The notes under the pieces are model-generated. The model ran no database searches. It saw nothing but the letters and a program-made list of their open reading frames with translations, and had not been told where the DNA came from. Both the position numbers and the translations under genes were made by a program. Of a DNA stretch of 35,606 bases, positions 23,992 to 32,731 are shown in pieces. Source of the DNA: Candidatus Gastranaerophilales bacterium (lineage in GTDB: Bacteria; Cyanobacteriota; Vampirovibrionia; Gastranaerophilales; Gastranaerophilaceae); NCBI GenBank assembly GCA_944322935.1, contig CALUQO010000028.1, positions 1 through 35,606 on the forward strand, read 5' to 3'. Within the stretch, counting starts at the first letter, position 1. Every line of letters starts with the position of its first letter.

Positions 23992-25389
23992 TCAACAGTC
24001 AGTACGTTTTAGCCATGCAACAGATTCTATATGATAAGAATGGCAAAACATATCAACAGGCTGGATGTATTGTGTTTGGAACCCGTTTTCGTGCAGATAT
24101 TTTAAATCACGTGCAAGTGTGGAAGGATTGCACGACACGTAAATTATTGCTTTTTCAGTTAACTTAACCGCATAATCAAGCGATTCCTTCTCGCAGCCTT
24201 TTCTCGGCGGGTCTAAAACCGTAACGTCAAACTTCTGCCCCTGAGCAATCAATTCTTCAAATATCTTTTTGGCATCTCCGTTAAGTGCAGTGAGGTTTGT
24301 AACATTATTCAGCTTCACATTTTCAGCAGCGTCTTTTGTTGCACTCGGTGCTTCTTCCACGGACACAACTTCTTTGGCTGCATCGCTCAACCAGATGCCG
24401 AAACTCGATACCCCCGAATATGCATCCAAAATGCGGCAATCTTTGTAATTGTTTTTTATTATATCTTTTACAATATTAAAAATATTTTCGGCAGAACCGA
24501 TATTCACCTGAAAAAAGCTGTTCGCCGAAATTTTAAAAATTTTATCGCCAATTTTTTCCGTAATAAAATTTTCACCCGTAATTTTTCTCGTATCATTGCT
24601 CATTATAAGGTTTGTTTTTTCGGGGTTGTAATTAATAAGACAGCCTTTTATGTGTGCAAATTCATCCGTTAATTTTTTTGATAATTTTTTAAATTTATCC
24701 CTTAATTGCGTATCATTGACAACAAAAATAACAATCAAATTATTTTCGCTGCGGCTGTATCTGTAAACTATATGCTTTAAATTGCCTTTGTGTGACTTTT
24801 CACTGTAGCCGGAAATCCCGAGTTCCTGTGCATTTTGTCTTATGAAGTCCGTTATCTTATCAATAATTTTGGGCTGAATAGGGCAGAATTTTATATTAAC
24901 GAGTTCGTGAGAACCTTTTTTGTAATATCCGGCTAACAATCTTTTGGAAACCTTTGTTTGAGAAACCGGATACTGGACTTTTGAACGGAAAGCTTTTGTT
25001 TGAGGCGACGCAACAACGGGTTTTACCTCTATATCTTCACCCGTAATTTTTTTTACCGTTTCTTCAACAATATTTCTTTTTTGCTCAAGCTGAAAATCGT
25101 AATCTATATGCTGCCATCCGCAGCCGCCGCAAACATTATGCATCGGGCAAAACGGTTTTACCCTGTGCGGGGAAGGTTCAATTATTTCTTCTATAACAGC
25201 ATTTGCGAAATTTTTGTTAGCCTTTGTAATTTTTATTTTTAATTTATCCCCCGGGCATGCTCCGTCAATAAAAACCGGATAGCCGTCGGGTTTGGCAAGA
25301 GCAGCGCCCTCATACACAAGCTTTTGCGGGACAACTTCCAAAACATATCCGCCTTTTATTCTGTCATTTGTTTTTTTATCGTTTTCCAT
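23992..25389 (-). CDS. rlmD: 23S rRNA (uracil-5-)-methyltransferase, RlmD/RlmCD type
   Basis: A 465-residue TrmA/RlmC/RlmD-family enzyme. It has an N-terminal TRAM domain (~12-75), the 4Fe-4S cluster cysteines in CPMHNVCGGCGWQH plus FCPIQP, the SAM site ILDAYSGVSSFG, TVLDPPRKGC and the catalytic Cys in YVSCNPSTLARDL (~422). It methylates C5 of a uridine in 23S rRNA. Which uridine(s) cannot be told; a dual-site RlmCD role, as in Gram-positives, is possible. It begins 8 bp after the GT2 gene, so the two share a transcript despite unrelated roles. Confidence 0.9.
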   Translation of the reverse strand: MENDKKTNDRIKGGYVLEVVPQKLVYEGAALAKPDGYPVFIDGACPGDKLKIKITKANKNFANAVIEEIIEPSPHRVKPFCPMHNVCGGCGWQHIDYDFQLEQKRNIVEETVKKITGEDIEVKPVVASPQTKAFRSKVQYPVSQTKVSKRLLAGYYKKGSHELVNIKFCPIQPKIIDKITDFIRQNAQELGISGYSEKSHKGNLKHIVYRYSRSENNLIVIFVVNDTQLRDKFKKLSKKLTDEFAHIKGCLINYNPEKTNLIMSNDTRKITGENFITEKIGDKIFKISANSFFQVNIGSAENIFNIVKDIIKNNYKDCRILDAYSGVSSFGIWLSDAAKEVVSVEEAPSATKDAAENVKLNNVTNLTALNGDAKKIFEELIAQGQKFDVTVLDPPRKGCEKESLDYAVKLTEKAIIYVSCNPSTLARDLKYLHENGFQTQYIQPVDMFCHSYHIESVAWLKRTDC

Positions 25390-25397
25390 AATCGTAA

Positions 25398-26765
25398 TTA
25401 GGCCGTTGGCTGAGCAAACTCTTCTTCTTTAGTTTCTTGCGCTGAAGGTTCATCAGGATACACCGGATCTTGCGCAACCTGTGTTACACCGTGAGTTGTC
25501 TTGCCCCAATCCATTGTTTTTTTGAAGAAAATAATTTTAAAAACAATAAACACAACAACAGGGAACCACACACAGCAGAGGAAAATACCCGTTTGCACCG
25601 CCTGAACAACACTTTGCCATTTTGAAAGGTGGTTGTATTTTCTTACACTGAAAAGCAGTCCAATTGTAAAAAATGCACAAACCATAACTGACACAAGCAG
25701 TGAAGACGAAACGCAGTTTGGTGAATCTTTTACATATTTAAACGCCTGAAAACAAATTTCCGAAATCATCCAGAAAGGCAGAATAAATTCCGTAATGTAA
25801 GCAATCATGTCAATACTTACGCGCAAAGACATGTCTTTAGAAAACAGTACACCCCAAAAATGCTCCAGATATCTTCTTATACTGCCTTCAACCCAGCGTC
25901 TTCTCTGTTTTAAAAGCGGCACAAACTTAACAACTGCTTCTTCATACACACAGACATTCGCACAAAAACGGACGTCCCAGCCTTTTATATGCAATCTTGT
26001 GGACATGTCAAGGTCATCTGTAATTGTATAGTTATTCCAGCCGTGTATATCTTCCAAGGCTTCTCTTTTCAACAGCTCGCCGTTTCCTCTAAGTTCAACA
26101 GCCCCTTTAATGGAATCTCTGCCGACTTGAAAATGCGTATCAAGCGCATATTCGTTATCCTGACAGCGTGTCAGGAAGTTTTCTTCTCTGTTGATAATCA
26201 CTTTTCTTGCCTGAACAGCGCCAACGCTGTCTTTTTCAAGCAATGGAACGAGTTTTGTTAAAAAGTCCGGTTTTACACGTGCATCGGCATCAAAAACAAG
26301 TATTGCTTCGCCTTTTGCTATTTCCATTGCATCGTTAAGAACCGCTGATTTACCCGGAAATGCGTCCATAGGGCGTATCATAGCCGTAACTTTTTCGTAT
26401 TTTTGTTCAAGCTCTTTAAGTTTTTCAGCTGTGTTATCCGAGCTTCTGTCATCTATAACAATAACTTCAAACTTTTCATAATCCATTTCCAGAATGTTTT
26501 CGACCGTTTTTTCGATAACATCCTGTTCGTTATGTGCAGGTATCATAACGGAAACAAAAGGTTTGTAATTCCAATTCAGTTCATCGGGCTGCTTTTTACG
26601 TTTTATTTTCTGATGCTTTGATGCTATCTGCATGTAAACAACGTAAGAGAGCATAAACGCGCACAAAAATATTATAGCCCAGAAAGTAGACATAAAGTTT
26701 TGGAATATAAAAAGGAATAACCATAAAGAAACAATGATTACAGATAAAACTATTCTCTCTATCAA
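25398..26765 (-). CDS. Membrane glycosyltransferase family 2, PgaC/hyaluronan-synthase-like
   Basis: A 455-residue processive-type GT2. Two N-terminal membrane helices (~5-45) precede the cytoplasmic catalytic core with SVMIPAHNEQDVIEKT, the DDRSSDNT motif, DADARVKPDF, TDDLDMS and QRRRWVEGS (the Q/RxxRW product-binding motif), then several C-terminal helices. Such enzymes polymerise and push out poly-N-acetylglucosamine or related glycans. The start is TTG at 26765: GAGGG lies seven bases upstream, while the first ATG would remove the first membrane helix. No deacetylase or export partner is adjacent, so the polymer is not identified. Confidence 0.9.
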   Translation of the reverse strand: MIERIVLSVIIVSLWLFLFIFQNFMSTFWAIIFLCAFMLSYVVYMQIASKHQKIKRKKQPDELNWNYKPFVSVMIPAHNEQDVIEKTVENILEMDYEKFEVIVIDDRSSDNTAEKLKELEQKYEKVTAMIRPMDAFPGKSAVLNDAMEIAKGEAILVFDADARVKPDFLTKLVPLLEKDSVGAVQARKVIINREENFLTRCQDNEYALDTHFQVGRDSIKGAVELRGNGELLKREALEDIHGWNNYTITDDLDMSTRLHIKGWDVRFCANVCVYEEAVVKFVPLLKQRRRWVEGSIRRYLEHFWGVLFSKDMSLRVSIDMIAYITEFILPFWMISEICFQAFKYVKDSPNCVSSSLLVSVMVCAFFTIGLLFSVRKYNHLSKWQSVVQAVQTGIFLCCVWFPVVVFIVFKIIFFKKTMDWGKTTHGVTQVAQDPVYPDEPSAQETKEEEFAQPTA

Positions 26766-26798
26766 ACCTCTGCCCTCTGTATATGTGTCCTCAAAATA

Positions 26799-26807
26799 AT
26801 TATACCA
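26799..26807 (-). promoter_or_regulatory. Extended -10 promoter of the GT2-rlmD operon
   Basis: TGGTATAAT on the minus strand is an extended -10 box (TGn plus TATAAT); no good -35 is seen, as expected for this promoter type. A leader of about 28 nt carries the GAGGG site used by the TTG start. Confidence 0.55.
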
Positions 26808-26923
26808 AAAATATTATATTGATTTGTAACAATAATAAACAATTCTGTACAAAATCGCAATATTTTAATATTGAGATAATATAATTATATTTATCAGATA
26901 TATAAATGATAATTGGTAACAAA

Positions 26924-27403
26924 ATGAAAAAAACAGCAATATATCCCGGAAGTTTTGACCCCATAACAAAAGGACACTTGGATGTTCTGCACAAAGCATC
27001 AAAAATGTTTGACAGAATTATTATTGCCGTACTAAAAAATGACGCCAAAAAAGGCCTTTTGCCTACAGAAGACAGAGTTGCTCTTATAAAAGACGCTCTT
27101 AAAGAAATGAATCTGGACAATGTCGAAGTGGACAGCTTTGATGGTCTTACTATCGAATATGCAAAGCAGGTCGGGTCTGATATTTTAATCAGAGGGTTGA
27201 GGGCAGTATCCGATTTTGAATACGAAATGCAGCTGTCTCAAACAAACAATTCGCTTGCGCCAAATATCACAACGGTATTTTTAATAACAAAACCAAAATA
27301 CAACTTTATTTCCTCAAGCACAGTTAAAGAAATTGCAAAATACGGAGGGGACATTTCGAAATTTGTTCCCGAAAGTGTGGTAAAATATTTTAATAATATA
27401 TAA
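26924..27403 (+). CDS. coaD: Phosphopantetheine adenylyltransferase (CoaD)
   Basis: A 159-residue, full-length enzyme of the nucleotidyltransferase fold. It transfers AMP from ATP to 4'-phosphopantetheine, the penultimate step of coenzyme A synthesis. Motifs: YPGSFDPITKGHLDV with the catalytic His18, DILIRGLRAVSDFEYEMQ for substrate, and FISSSTVKEIAKYGGD near the end. I start at ATG 26924 since the family begins directly with the first beta-strand; an upstream ATG at 26906 would add six residues. The coiled-coil gene follows 18 bp later. Confidence 0.96.
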   Translation: MKKTAIYPGSFDPITKGHLDVLHKASKMFDRIIIAVLKNDAKKGLLPTEDRVALIKDALKEMNLDNVEVDSFDGLTIEYAKQVGSDILIRGLRAVSDFEYEMQLSQTNNSLAPNITTVFLITKPKYNFISSSTVKEIAKYGGDISKFVPESVVKYFNNI

Positions 27404-27421
27404 CGAAAGGTAAAAACAATT

Positions 27422-28015
27422 ATGACACAACTTAGAATTAAAGAACTCTTGGGCAGAGCCAATTTAATATTAGACAGGGGTTTCCATTTCCTGCCGGGTT
27501 TTGTCATGGTTAAAAGTTCAGAGATGGAAGCTATTTTAGACAGAATTGACGCATCTATCCCGGAAGACATAAAAGAAGCTGAATCTATTTTAAGAAAACG
27601 CGAAGAAATAATACTTTCCGCCGAACAAAAAAAAGAAGAAATTATAGTTAAAGCCAAAAGTGATGCAGACAGAATTCTTAGCGAATCCGAACTGTTAAGC
27701 CAGGTTCAAAGAGAAGCGGAACGAATTAAAGAACAGGTGCTCTCCGAATGCCAGCAGCTTAGAGACAACACAATAGAAGAAGCTAAAAGAATAAGAGCAC
27801 AGGCTGAAGACGAAGCGCATAACATCAAAGAAGGTGCCGAAAATTACGCGGAACAGGTGTTAAGCAACATAGAAAACGATTTAACACAGCTTCAGACTAT
27901 TGTTAAAAACGGACAACTGTACTTAGAAAAGCTCAAAACAAGCGCAGGTTCCAACAGCAATGCAAAAATGCAAGGCCCCCAAGAAGATTACACGGCTGCT
28001 AATTACCCGATGTAA
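27422..28015 (+). CDS. Coiled-coil protein of DivIVA / ATP-synthase-b-like type
   Basis: A 197-residue soluble protein. After a short N-terminal region (LLGRANLILDRGFHFLPGF, then SSEMEAILDRIDASIP) nearly everything from ~60 to ~170 is a continuous heptad coiled coil rich in Glu, Ala, Lys and Gln (AEQKKEEIIVKAKSDADRI...), ending in a disordered Gln/Asn tail. The N-terminal segment plus coiled coil recalls DivIVA-family proteins that mark poles or septa; the coil alone recalls ATP synthase subunit b. No membrane anchor is seen. It follows coaD in one transcript (AAAGG before the ATG). I do not assign a function. Confidence 0.8.
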   Translation: MTQLRIKELLGRANLILDRGFHFLPGFVMVKSSEMEAILDRIDASIPEDIKEAESILRKREEIILSAEQKKEEIIVKAKSDADRILSESELLSQVQREAERIKEQVLSECQQLRDNTIEEAKRIRAQAEDEAHNIKEGAENYAEQVLSNIENDLTQLQTIVKNGQLYLEKLKTSAGSNSNAKMQGPQEDYTAANYPM

Positions 28016-28057
28016 TCAGGATAATTTCAGATTGACCTTGCGGCAAAATATTTTACA

Positions 28058-28117
28058 CGGCTTGTATTCAAGCCGCAATTACAGGGCGGATTTCAATCCG
28101 TCCCGTATTTTATACGG
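28058..28117. terminator. Hairpin cluster between convergent genes
   Basis: CGGCTT/AAGCCG (28058-28075), GGGCGGATT/AATCCGTCCC (28084-28104) and CCGTAT/ATACGG (28103-28117) follow one another, and GTAGTCAGGCA/TGCCTGATCTAC lies further right, in the 194-bp space between the convergent coiled-coil and flavoprotein genes. Together they can stop transcription from either side; they look like the same hairpin-rich DNA seen at the repeat arrays. Confidence 0.55.
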
Positions 28118-28209
28118 CGGAATTTTTTAAGACCTTAACACTGCGGCAGGCTTTAGCAGTAGTCAGGCAATGCCTGATCTACTACTTTATTCAAACTAAC
28201 AATAAACAA

Positions 28210-29424
28210 CTAACCCGCAAGAGAAACACCTGCGACATACCCTGTAGACCAGCAGTTTTGCAGGTTAAATCCGCCTGTCAAACCGTCTATATCCAAAACC
28301 TCACCGCAAAAGTATAAATCTGAAACCAGCTTAGACCCCATGGTTTTGGCATCAACCTCTTTTAAATCCACGCCGCCTGCAGTCACAATTTCCTCTCCCG
28401 ACACGGGTTTTATCGCATTAAAGCAAAGAGAAGTTAAATTTTTAACGATTTTTTCTCTGTCCTTTTTAGATAACTGCCCCGCCTTTACAGAAGTGTTAAT
28501 ATTTTCTCTCTGCAAAATAACCGCTGCAAGGTGCTTTGGAATATATTTACTTATTACGTTTAAAACATCTTTTTGTGCATTGTCTTTAAGCCCGTTAAGC
28601 AGTATTTCATCAAATTCCGTATCTTCTAGATTAACAAGGTTCAACACGATTTTTAAAGGAACATTTTCGTTAAAATCAACATATGCGCAATAAGAAGATA
28701 TTTTGTATATCAGAGGTCCTGAAATTCCGCTGTGGGTAAACAAAAAGTCCCCGTTTAAAATATTTTTAGGAATTTTTAGTTTTTTGTTATTAAAAAATAC
28801 CTGAGCGGAAATGTTTTTAAGACTGATACCGCTGACACAGGCAAACTCTTTTTCCTTTGTAACAAGAGCGCTCAATGAGGGCTTTAACCCCGTAATATGA
28901 TGTCCCAAACCTTCAGCAAGCTTGTGTCCGTTGCCTTTTCCGCCTGTGGCAATGACCAGTTTATCCACTTTGTGCACACCCTTGTCGGTTGCAAGCTCAA
29001 AGCCGTTTTCGAGCTTTTTTACTTTCAAAACGTTTTCAAACACTTTTTTGATATTCTTTTTTTCCAGCTGTTTTAAAAGGGCAGTTTTAACGTCTCTAGC
29101 ACAATCAGTAATCGGAAATATTCTTAAATCGTCCTGAACATAAGTTTTTACACCTATTTTGTTAAAAAAATCGAGGGTATCTTTTGTGGAAAAACGGGAA
29201 AAAACACTGTACAAAAACTTCTCGCCTCTGGGGTAAAATTTTGCAAGCTCCTTAAAGTTAAATTCACTGTACGCAAGGTTGCAGCGCCCGCCGCCCGTTG
29301 GCAGAATTGTATTAAGAATAATATTTTTGTCAAAAATAAATATTTTGTTTTCGGGATTTTGTGCCGCAAACAACGCACACATTATCCCTGCCGGCCCGCC
29401 GCCGATTATGCCGACATTACTCAT
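28210..29424 (-). CDS. BaiN/HI0933-family flavoprotein oxidoreductase
   Basis: A 404-residue FAD/NAD(P)-binding protein. GIIGGGPAGIMCAL at ~4-17 is the dinucleotide-binding GxGxxG, TGGGRCNLAY follows at ~41, KLVIATGGKGNG is the second FAD segment, and the C-terminus has the family hallmark GEVLDIDGLTGGFNLQNCW. Relatives include YhiN and BaiN (bile-acid reduction in gut clostridia), but most members have unknown substrates. I start at ATG 29424, where the Rossmann strand begins and where the gene overlaps the folK stop by 8 bp; a longer in-frame start to 29481 would add a meaningless stretch inside folK. Confidence 0.9.
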   Translation of the reverse strand: MSNVGIIGGGPAGIMCALFAAQNPENKIFIFDKNIILNTILPTGGGRCNLAYSEFNFKELAKFYPRGEKFLYSVFSRFSTKDTLDFFNKIGVKTYVQDDLRIFPITDCARDVKTALLKQLEKKNIKKVFENVLKVKKLENGFELATDKGVHKVDKLVIATGGKGNGHKLAEGLGHHITGLKPSLSALVTKEKEFACVSGISLKNISAQVFFNNKKLKIPKNILNGDFLFTHSGISGPLIYKISSYCAYVDFNENVPLKIVLNLVNLEDTEFDEILLNGLKDNAQKDVLNVISKYIPKHLAAVILQRENINTSVKAGQLSKKDREKIVKNLTSLCFNAIKPVSGEEIVTAGGVDLKEVDAKTMGSKLVSDLYFCGEVLDIDGLTGGFNLQNCWSTGYVAGVSLAG

Positions 29425-29929
29425 GGATATGACCTCTTGTGCCGTACAATACAACCTCTTCGACCTCATCCAAATCGTCATATAATTCTGATATTGATTT
29501 ATTCAATACGGGATGAACAAAATCGGGAATAAGTTCAAGCAAAGGAACAAGGACAAACGCTCTTTGGTGCATTCTCGGGTGAGGAACGGTCAAAATCTCC
29601 GTATTGATAACCTCTTTATCATAAAAAATGATATCTATATCAATCGGCCTTTCACCCCAGCGCTGCTCTTTTTCTCTGTTTCTGCCGAGAGTTTTTTCAA
29701 TATTAAGGCATTTTAAAAGCAAATCCTCTGCGCATAAATCGGTTTTTATCTCAAGTGCCATATTTAAAAACCAGTTTTGATTTTTTACGCCCCAGGGCTC
29801 GGTTTCATACAAAGCTGAGGTTCTTATGATTTTTAAATTTTGAGCAAGGTTAATCAGGCTTACCGCCTGTTCGGCATATTTAAGCCTGTCACCCGAATTT
29901 GAACCTAAACACAAGTATGCTATTGCCAT
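29417..29929 (-). CDS. folK: HPPK, 6-hydroxymethyl-dihydropterin pyrophosphokinase (FolK)
   Basis: A 170-residue, full-length folate-pathway enzyme. It moves pyrophosphate from ATP to 6-hydroxymethyl-7,8-dihydropterin. Signatures: AYLCLGSNSGDR at the start, ALYETEPWG, NMALEI, the magnesium-binding pair in RPIDIDIIFYD and VPHPRMHQRAFVLVPL. It is followed by the flavoprotein gene with an 8-bp overlap, so the two are translated from one message. The usual neighbour folP is not seen in the window. Confidence 0.96.
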   Translation of the reverse strand: MAIAYLCLGSNSGDRLKYAEQAVSLINLAQNLKIIRTSALYETEPWGVKNQNWFLNMALEIKTDLCAEDLLLKCLNIEKTLGRNREKEQRWGERPIDIDIIFYDKEVINTEILTVPHPRMHQRAFVLVPLLELIPDFVHPVLNKSISELYDDLDEVEEVVLYGTRGHIHE

Positions 29930-29937
29930 AAATAGAT

Positions 29938-29964
29938 ATTATAATTTTTCACGGGCAATTACAA
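29938..29964 (-). promoter_or_regulatory. Promoter of folK, predicted leaderless
   Basis: TTGTAA (29959-29964), a short 15-bp spacer and TATAAT (29938-29943) lie eight bases before the folK ATG, leaving no room for a ribosome-binding site in the message. Confidence 0.55.
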
Positions 29965-30080
29965 TTCCAAAGACTCAAATTTGCCATTATTCTTTATAAT
30001 TGTTAAAAATTAGCGGTCGGAATTGCGCTTTCAGTCGTTTTTATGTTAAGATTTTATACATTAGTATATGAGGAAAATCT

Positions 30081-30638
30081 ATGATATCAGTAAATGATTT
30101 AAAAACAGGCTTAACATTGGAATTGGACAACGGATTGTGGTCAGTTGTTGAATTCTTACACGTAAAACCCGGTAAAGGTGCTGCTTTTGTAAGAACAAAG
30201 CTCAAAAACGTAGAAACCGGCAACGTAGTTGAAAAAACCTTCAGAGCAGGTGAAAAAGTAGCAAAAGCTACTCTCGACAAACGTGAAATGCAATACCTTT
30301 ACAAAGAAGGTTCCGATTACGTTATGATGGATACAGAAAACTACGAACAGCTTTCTGTTCCCGAAATTCACATCGGCGACGGTGTTAAATACCTTAAAGA
30401 AAATATGAACGTACAAATTTTGCTCCACGACGGCAAAATCGTAGGTCTTGATATTCCTAACCACGTTGAACTCGAAGTTGTTGACACTCCTCCGTCAGAA
30501 AAGGGCAACACTTCTCAAGGCGGTACAAAACCTGCTAAACTTGAAACAGGCGCCGTTGTTAACGTTCCTTTCTTTATCGCTAACGGTGACAAAATCAGAG
30601 TCGATACAAGAACAAACGAATACCTCGACAGAGTATAA
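30081..30638 (+). CDS. efp: Elongation factor P
   Basis: A 185-residue, full-length EF-P that binds stalled ribosomes and helps translate polyproline. The domain-I loop reads VKPGKGAAFVRTKLKN with the tip residue Lys32, so this is a Lys-type EF-P, not the Arg32 type that needs EarP; whether Lys32 is modified is not shown by the window. GAGGAAAA lies about six bases before the ATG. efp next to accB is the arrangement found in Cyanobacteria. Confidence 0.97.
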   Translation: MISVNDLKTGLTLELDNGLWSVVEFLHVKPGKGAAFVRTKLKNVETGNVVEKTFRAGEKVAKATLDKREMQYLYKEGSDYVMMDTENYEQLSVPEIHIGDGVKYLKENMNVQILLHDGKIVGLDIPNHVELEVVDTPPSEKGNTSQGGTKPAKLETGAVVNVPFFIANGDKIRVDTRTNEYLDRV

Positions 30639-30644
30639 AATCCT

Positions 30645-30691
30645 TACCGGCCAAATATTACGTTCCGAAAAATATTTTCCGAACGCCGGTA
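30645..30691 (+). terminator. Hairpin between efp and accB
   Basis: TACCGGC (30645-30651) pairs with GCCGGTA (30685-30691); inside it GTTC-GAAAA pairs with TTTTC-GAAC around a short loop with one mismatch. No U-tract follows, so it is more likely a partial attenuator, an RNA-processing site or an mRNA stabiliser. Its TACCGG/CCGGTA base echoes the fifth hairpin of the 273-bp repeat. Confidence 0.5.
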
Positions 30692-30728
30692 TTGATTAAA
30701 AGCTAAAACTTAGTAAAAGGATGTTACT

Positions 30729-31187
30729 ATGAATTTTGAATTAGATTATATTGAAAAATTGGTCAAAATGGTTTCTGACAGTGATTTAACCGAATTGACA
30801 CTGGAAGATAACGAACAGGCTATTGTTATAAGAAAAGAAAAAGAGATAGTACAGGCACAGGTTGTACCTCAAGCTGTTGCAGCAGCTCCCGCTGTACAGA
30901 TGCCTGCAGCTGCCCCTGCTGCAGCCGAAGAAAAGAAAGACGATGCACCAAAAGGCAAACCTATCACATCGCCGATGGTCGGTACTTTCTATATGGCGGC
31001 TTCTCCCGGAGCAAAACCGTTTGTTGAAGTAGGACAAACTGTTTCAACCGGTCAGGTAGTTTGTATTATCGAAGCCATGAAGCTTATGAACGAAATTGAA
31101 TCCGAAGTTTCAGGTAAAGTTACACAAATCTGCGTAAAAGACGGCGAAGCTGTTGAATACGGCCAAGTATTGATGTACGTAGAATAA
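30729..31187 (+). CDS. accB: Biotin carboxyl carrier protein of acetyl-CoA carboxylase (AccB)
   Basis: A 152-residue, full-length BCCP. An N-terminal helical region (~1-40) is followed by an Ala/Pro/Val-rich linker (~42-75) and the biotinyl domain (~76-152), where EAMKLMNE carries the biotinylated Lys118. It shuttles carboxyl groups from the carboxylase to the transferase in the first step of fatty-acid synthesis. AAAGGATG precedes the ATG. It lies 90 bp after efp and 100 bp before accC, which provides its partner subunit. Confidence 0.96.
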   Translation: MNFELDYIEKLVKMVSDSDLTELTLEDNEQAIVIRKEKEIVQAQVVPQAVAAAPAVQMPAAAPAAAEEKKDDAPKGKPITSPMVGTFYMAASPGAKPFVEVGQTVSTGQVVCIIEAMKLMNEIESEVSGKVTQICVKDGEAVEYGQVLMYVE

Positions 31188-31287
31188 AAATTTACATTGT
31201 AACTTTACAAAATAAAAAAAATTATGATAAATTCCCAAGTTTGAGATAAAATTATACTATCTATCAGACTTAGGGAATTTATTTTAT

Positions 31288-32661
31288 ATGATAAAAAAAG
31301 TTTTAGTTGCTAACAGGGGCGAAATCGCCGTAAGAATAATAAGAGCCTGCAAGGAATTGGGAATAAAAACGGTTGCCGTATATTCTCAGGCAGATGCTGA
31401 CTCTCTGCACGTAAGCCTTGCCGATGAGGCATACTGCATAGGTCCTGCACAGAGTGCAAAAAGCTATTTGAACATACCGGCAATAATTTCCGTTGCACTC
31501 ACAAGCGGTGCGGATGCAATCCACCCCGGTTACGGCTTTATGTCTGAACGTTCCGATTTTGTGGATATCTGCTGCGACCACGGTATTAAGTTTATCGGGC
31601 CTTCCGCTGAAGCAATGCGCAAAATGGGCGATAAAGCAACGGCAAGAAAAACAATGACGGCAAACGGTGTGCCCGTAACTCCGGGGACTGACCTTGTTGA
31701 AGATATGGAAGCTGCAAAAGAGTTTGCGGCTAAAGCAAAATATCCCGTTATCGTTAAAGCAACCGCAGGCGGCGGCGGAAAAGGCATGAGAATAGCAAAT
31801 TCACCGGAAGAACTGGAAGAAGCTATCACTCTCTGCCAGACAGAAGCACAAAATGCCTTCGGTAACGCAGGTGTGTATCTTGAAAAATATATTATAAATC
31901 CCCGTCATATTGAGGTACAAATCATTGCCGACAGCTACGGCAACGTTGTTCACCTCGGCGAGCGTGACTGCTCCGTACAAAGACGCCACCAAAAACTGCT
32001 TGAAGAAGCTCCTTCCCCTGCTATTGACGAAAAAACAAGAAAAGCAATGGGTGCTGCAGCAATTACCGCCGCAAAATCAATAGGCTATGAAGGCGCAGGC
32101 ACAATAGAATTTTTGCTTGACCACGACGGCAGCTGGTATTTTATGGAAATGAACACACGTATTCAGGTTGAACATTGTGTATCCGAAATGATTTCCAGCG
32201 TTGACCTTGTAAAAGAACAAATCAGAGTTGCCGCAGGCGAAAAACTCTCATTTACTCAAGACGACATAGAGCTTAGAGGTCACGCTATCGAATGCCGTAT
32301 CAATGCGGAAGATGCAGACAAAAACTTTATGCCCTGCCCCGGAGAAATCAAAGGCTACATTGCCCCCGGCGGTTTTGGCGTAAGGGTGGATTCCCATTCA
32401 TACACAGGCTATAAAATCCCGCCTTATTACGATTCAATGATAGGAAAACTCATCTGCTGGGGAAGGGACAGAGAAGACGCAAGAAAAAGAATGCTGCGTG
32501 CTCTTGATGAATACGTTATTACGGGTATCAAAACCACAATACCTTATCACAAAAAGATTTTAACCAACGAAGTGTTTATCTCGGGCGACTTCAACACCGG
32601 CTTTATTGCGGAGCACATGACACCGCAAAAAGAAGAAGTTGAAGCAGAAGCAAAAGTATAA
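31288..32661 (+). CDS. accC: Biotin carboxylase subunit of acetyl-CoA carboxylase (AccC)
   Basis: A 457-residue, full-length ATP-grasp enzyme. It starts with [23 protein letters not shown]; the ATP-binding glycine loop is [13 protein letters not shown] (~155); [29 protein letters not shown] and [16 protein letters not shown] follow, the last reading CVSE where most relatives have PVTE. It carboxylates the biotin of AccB using bicarbonate and ATP. GGGAA lies about ten bases upstream of the ATG. The transferase genes accA and accD are not in the window. Confidence 0.97.
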   Translation: MIKKVLVANRGEIAVRIIRACKELGIKTVAVYSQADADSLHVSLADEAYCIGPAQSAKSYLNIPAIISVALTSGADAIHPGYGFMSERSDFVDICCDHGIKFIGPSAEAMRKMGDKATARKTMTANGVPVTPGTDLVEDMEAAKEFAAKAKYPVIVKATAGGGGKGMRIANSPEELEEAITLCQTEAQNAFGNAGVYLEKYIINPRHIEVQIIADSYGNVVHLGERDCSVQRRHQKLLEEAPSPAIDEKTRKAMGAAAITAAKSIGYEGAGTIEFLLDHDGSWYFMEMNTRIQVEHCVSEMISSVDLVKEQIRVAAGEKLSFTQDDIELRGHAIECRINAEDADKNFMPCPGEIKGYIAPGGFGVRVDSHSYTGYKIPPYYDSMIGKLICWGRDREDARKRMLRALDEYVITGIKTTIPYHKKILTNEVFISGDFNTGFIAEHMTPQKEEVEAEAKV

Positions 32662-32710
32662 ATTAAATTTAACATAGCCCTCGGGAATCATTTTATATAG
32701 CCGATAAAAG

Positions 32711-32719
32711 TGCTATTAT
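32711..32719 (+). promoter_or_regulatory. Extended -10 promoter of the two-component operon
   Basis: TGCTATTAT is an extended -10 box (TGn plus TATTAT) twelve bases before the kinase ATG. No clear -35 is present. The predicted leader is only about five bases long. Confidence 0.5.
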
Positions 32720-32731
32720 GACTGATGGAAT

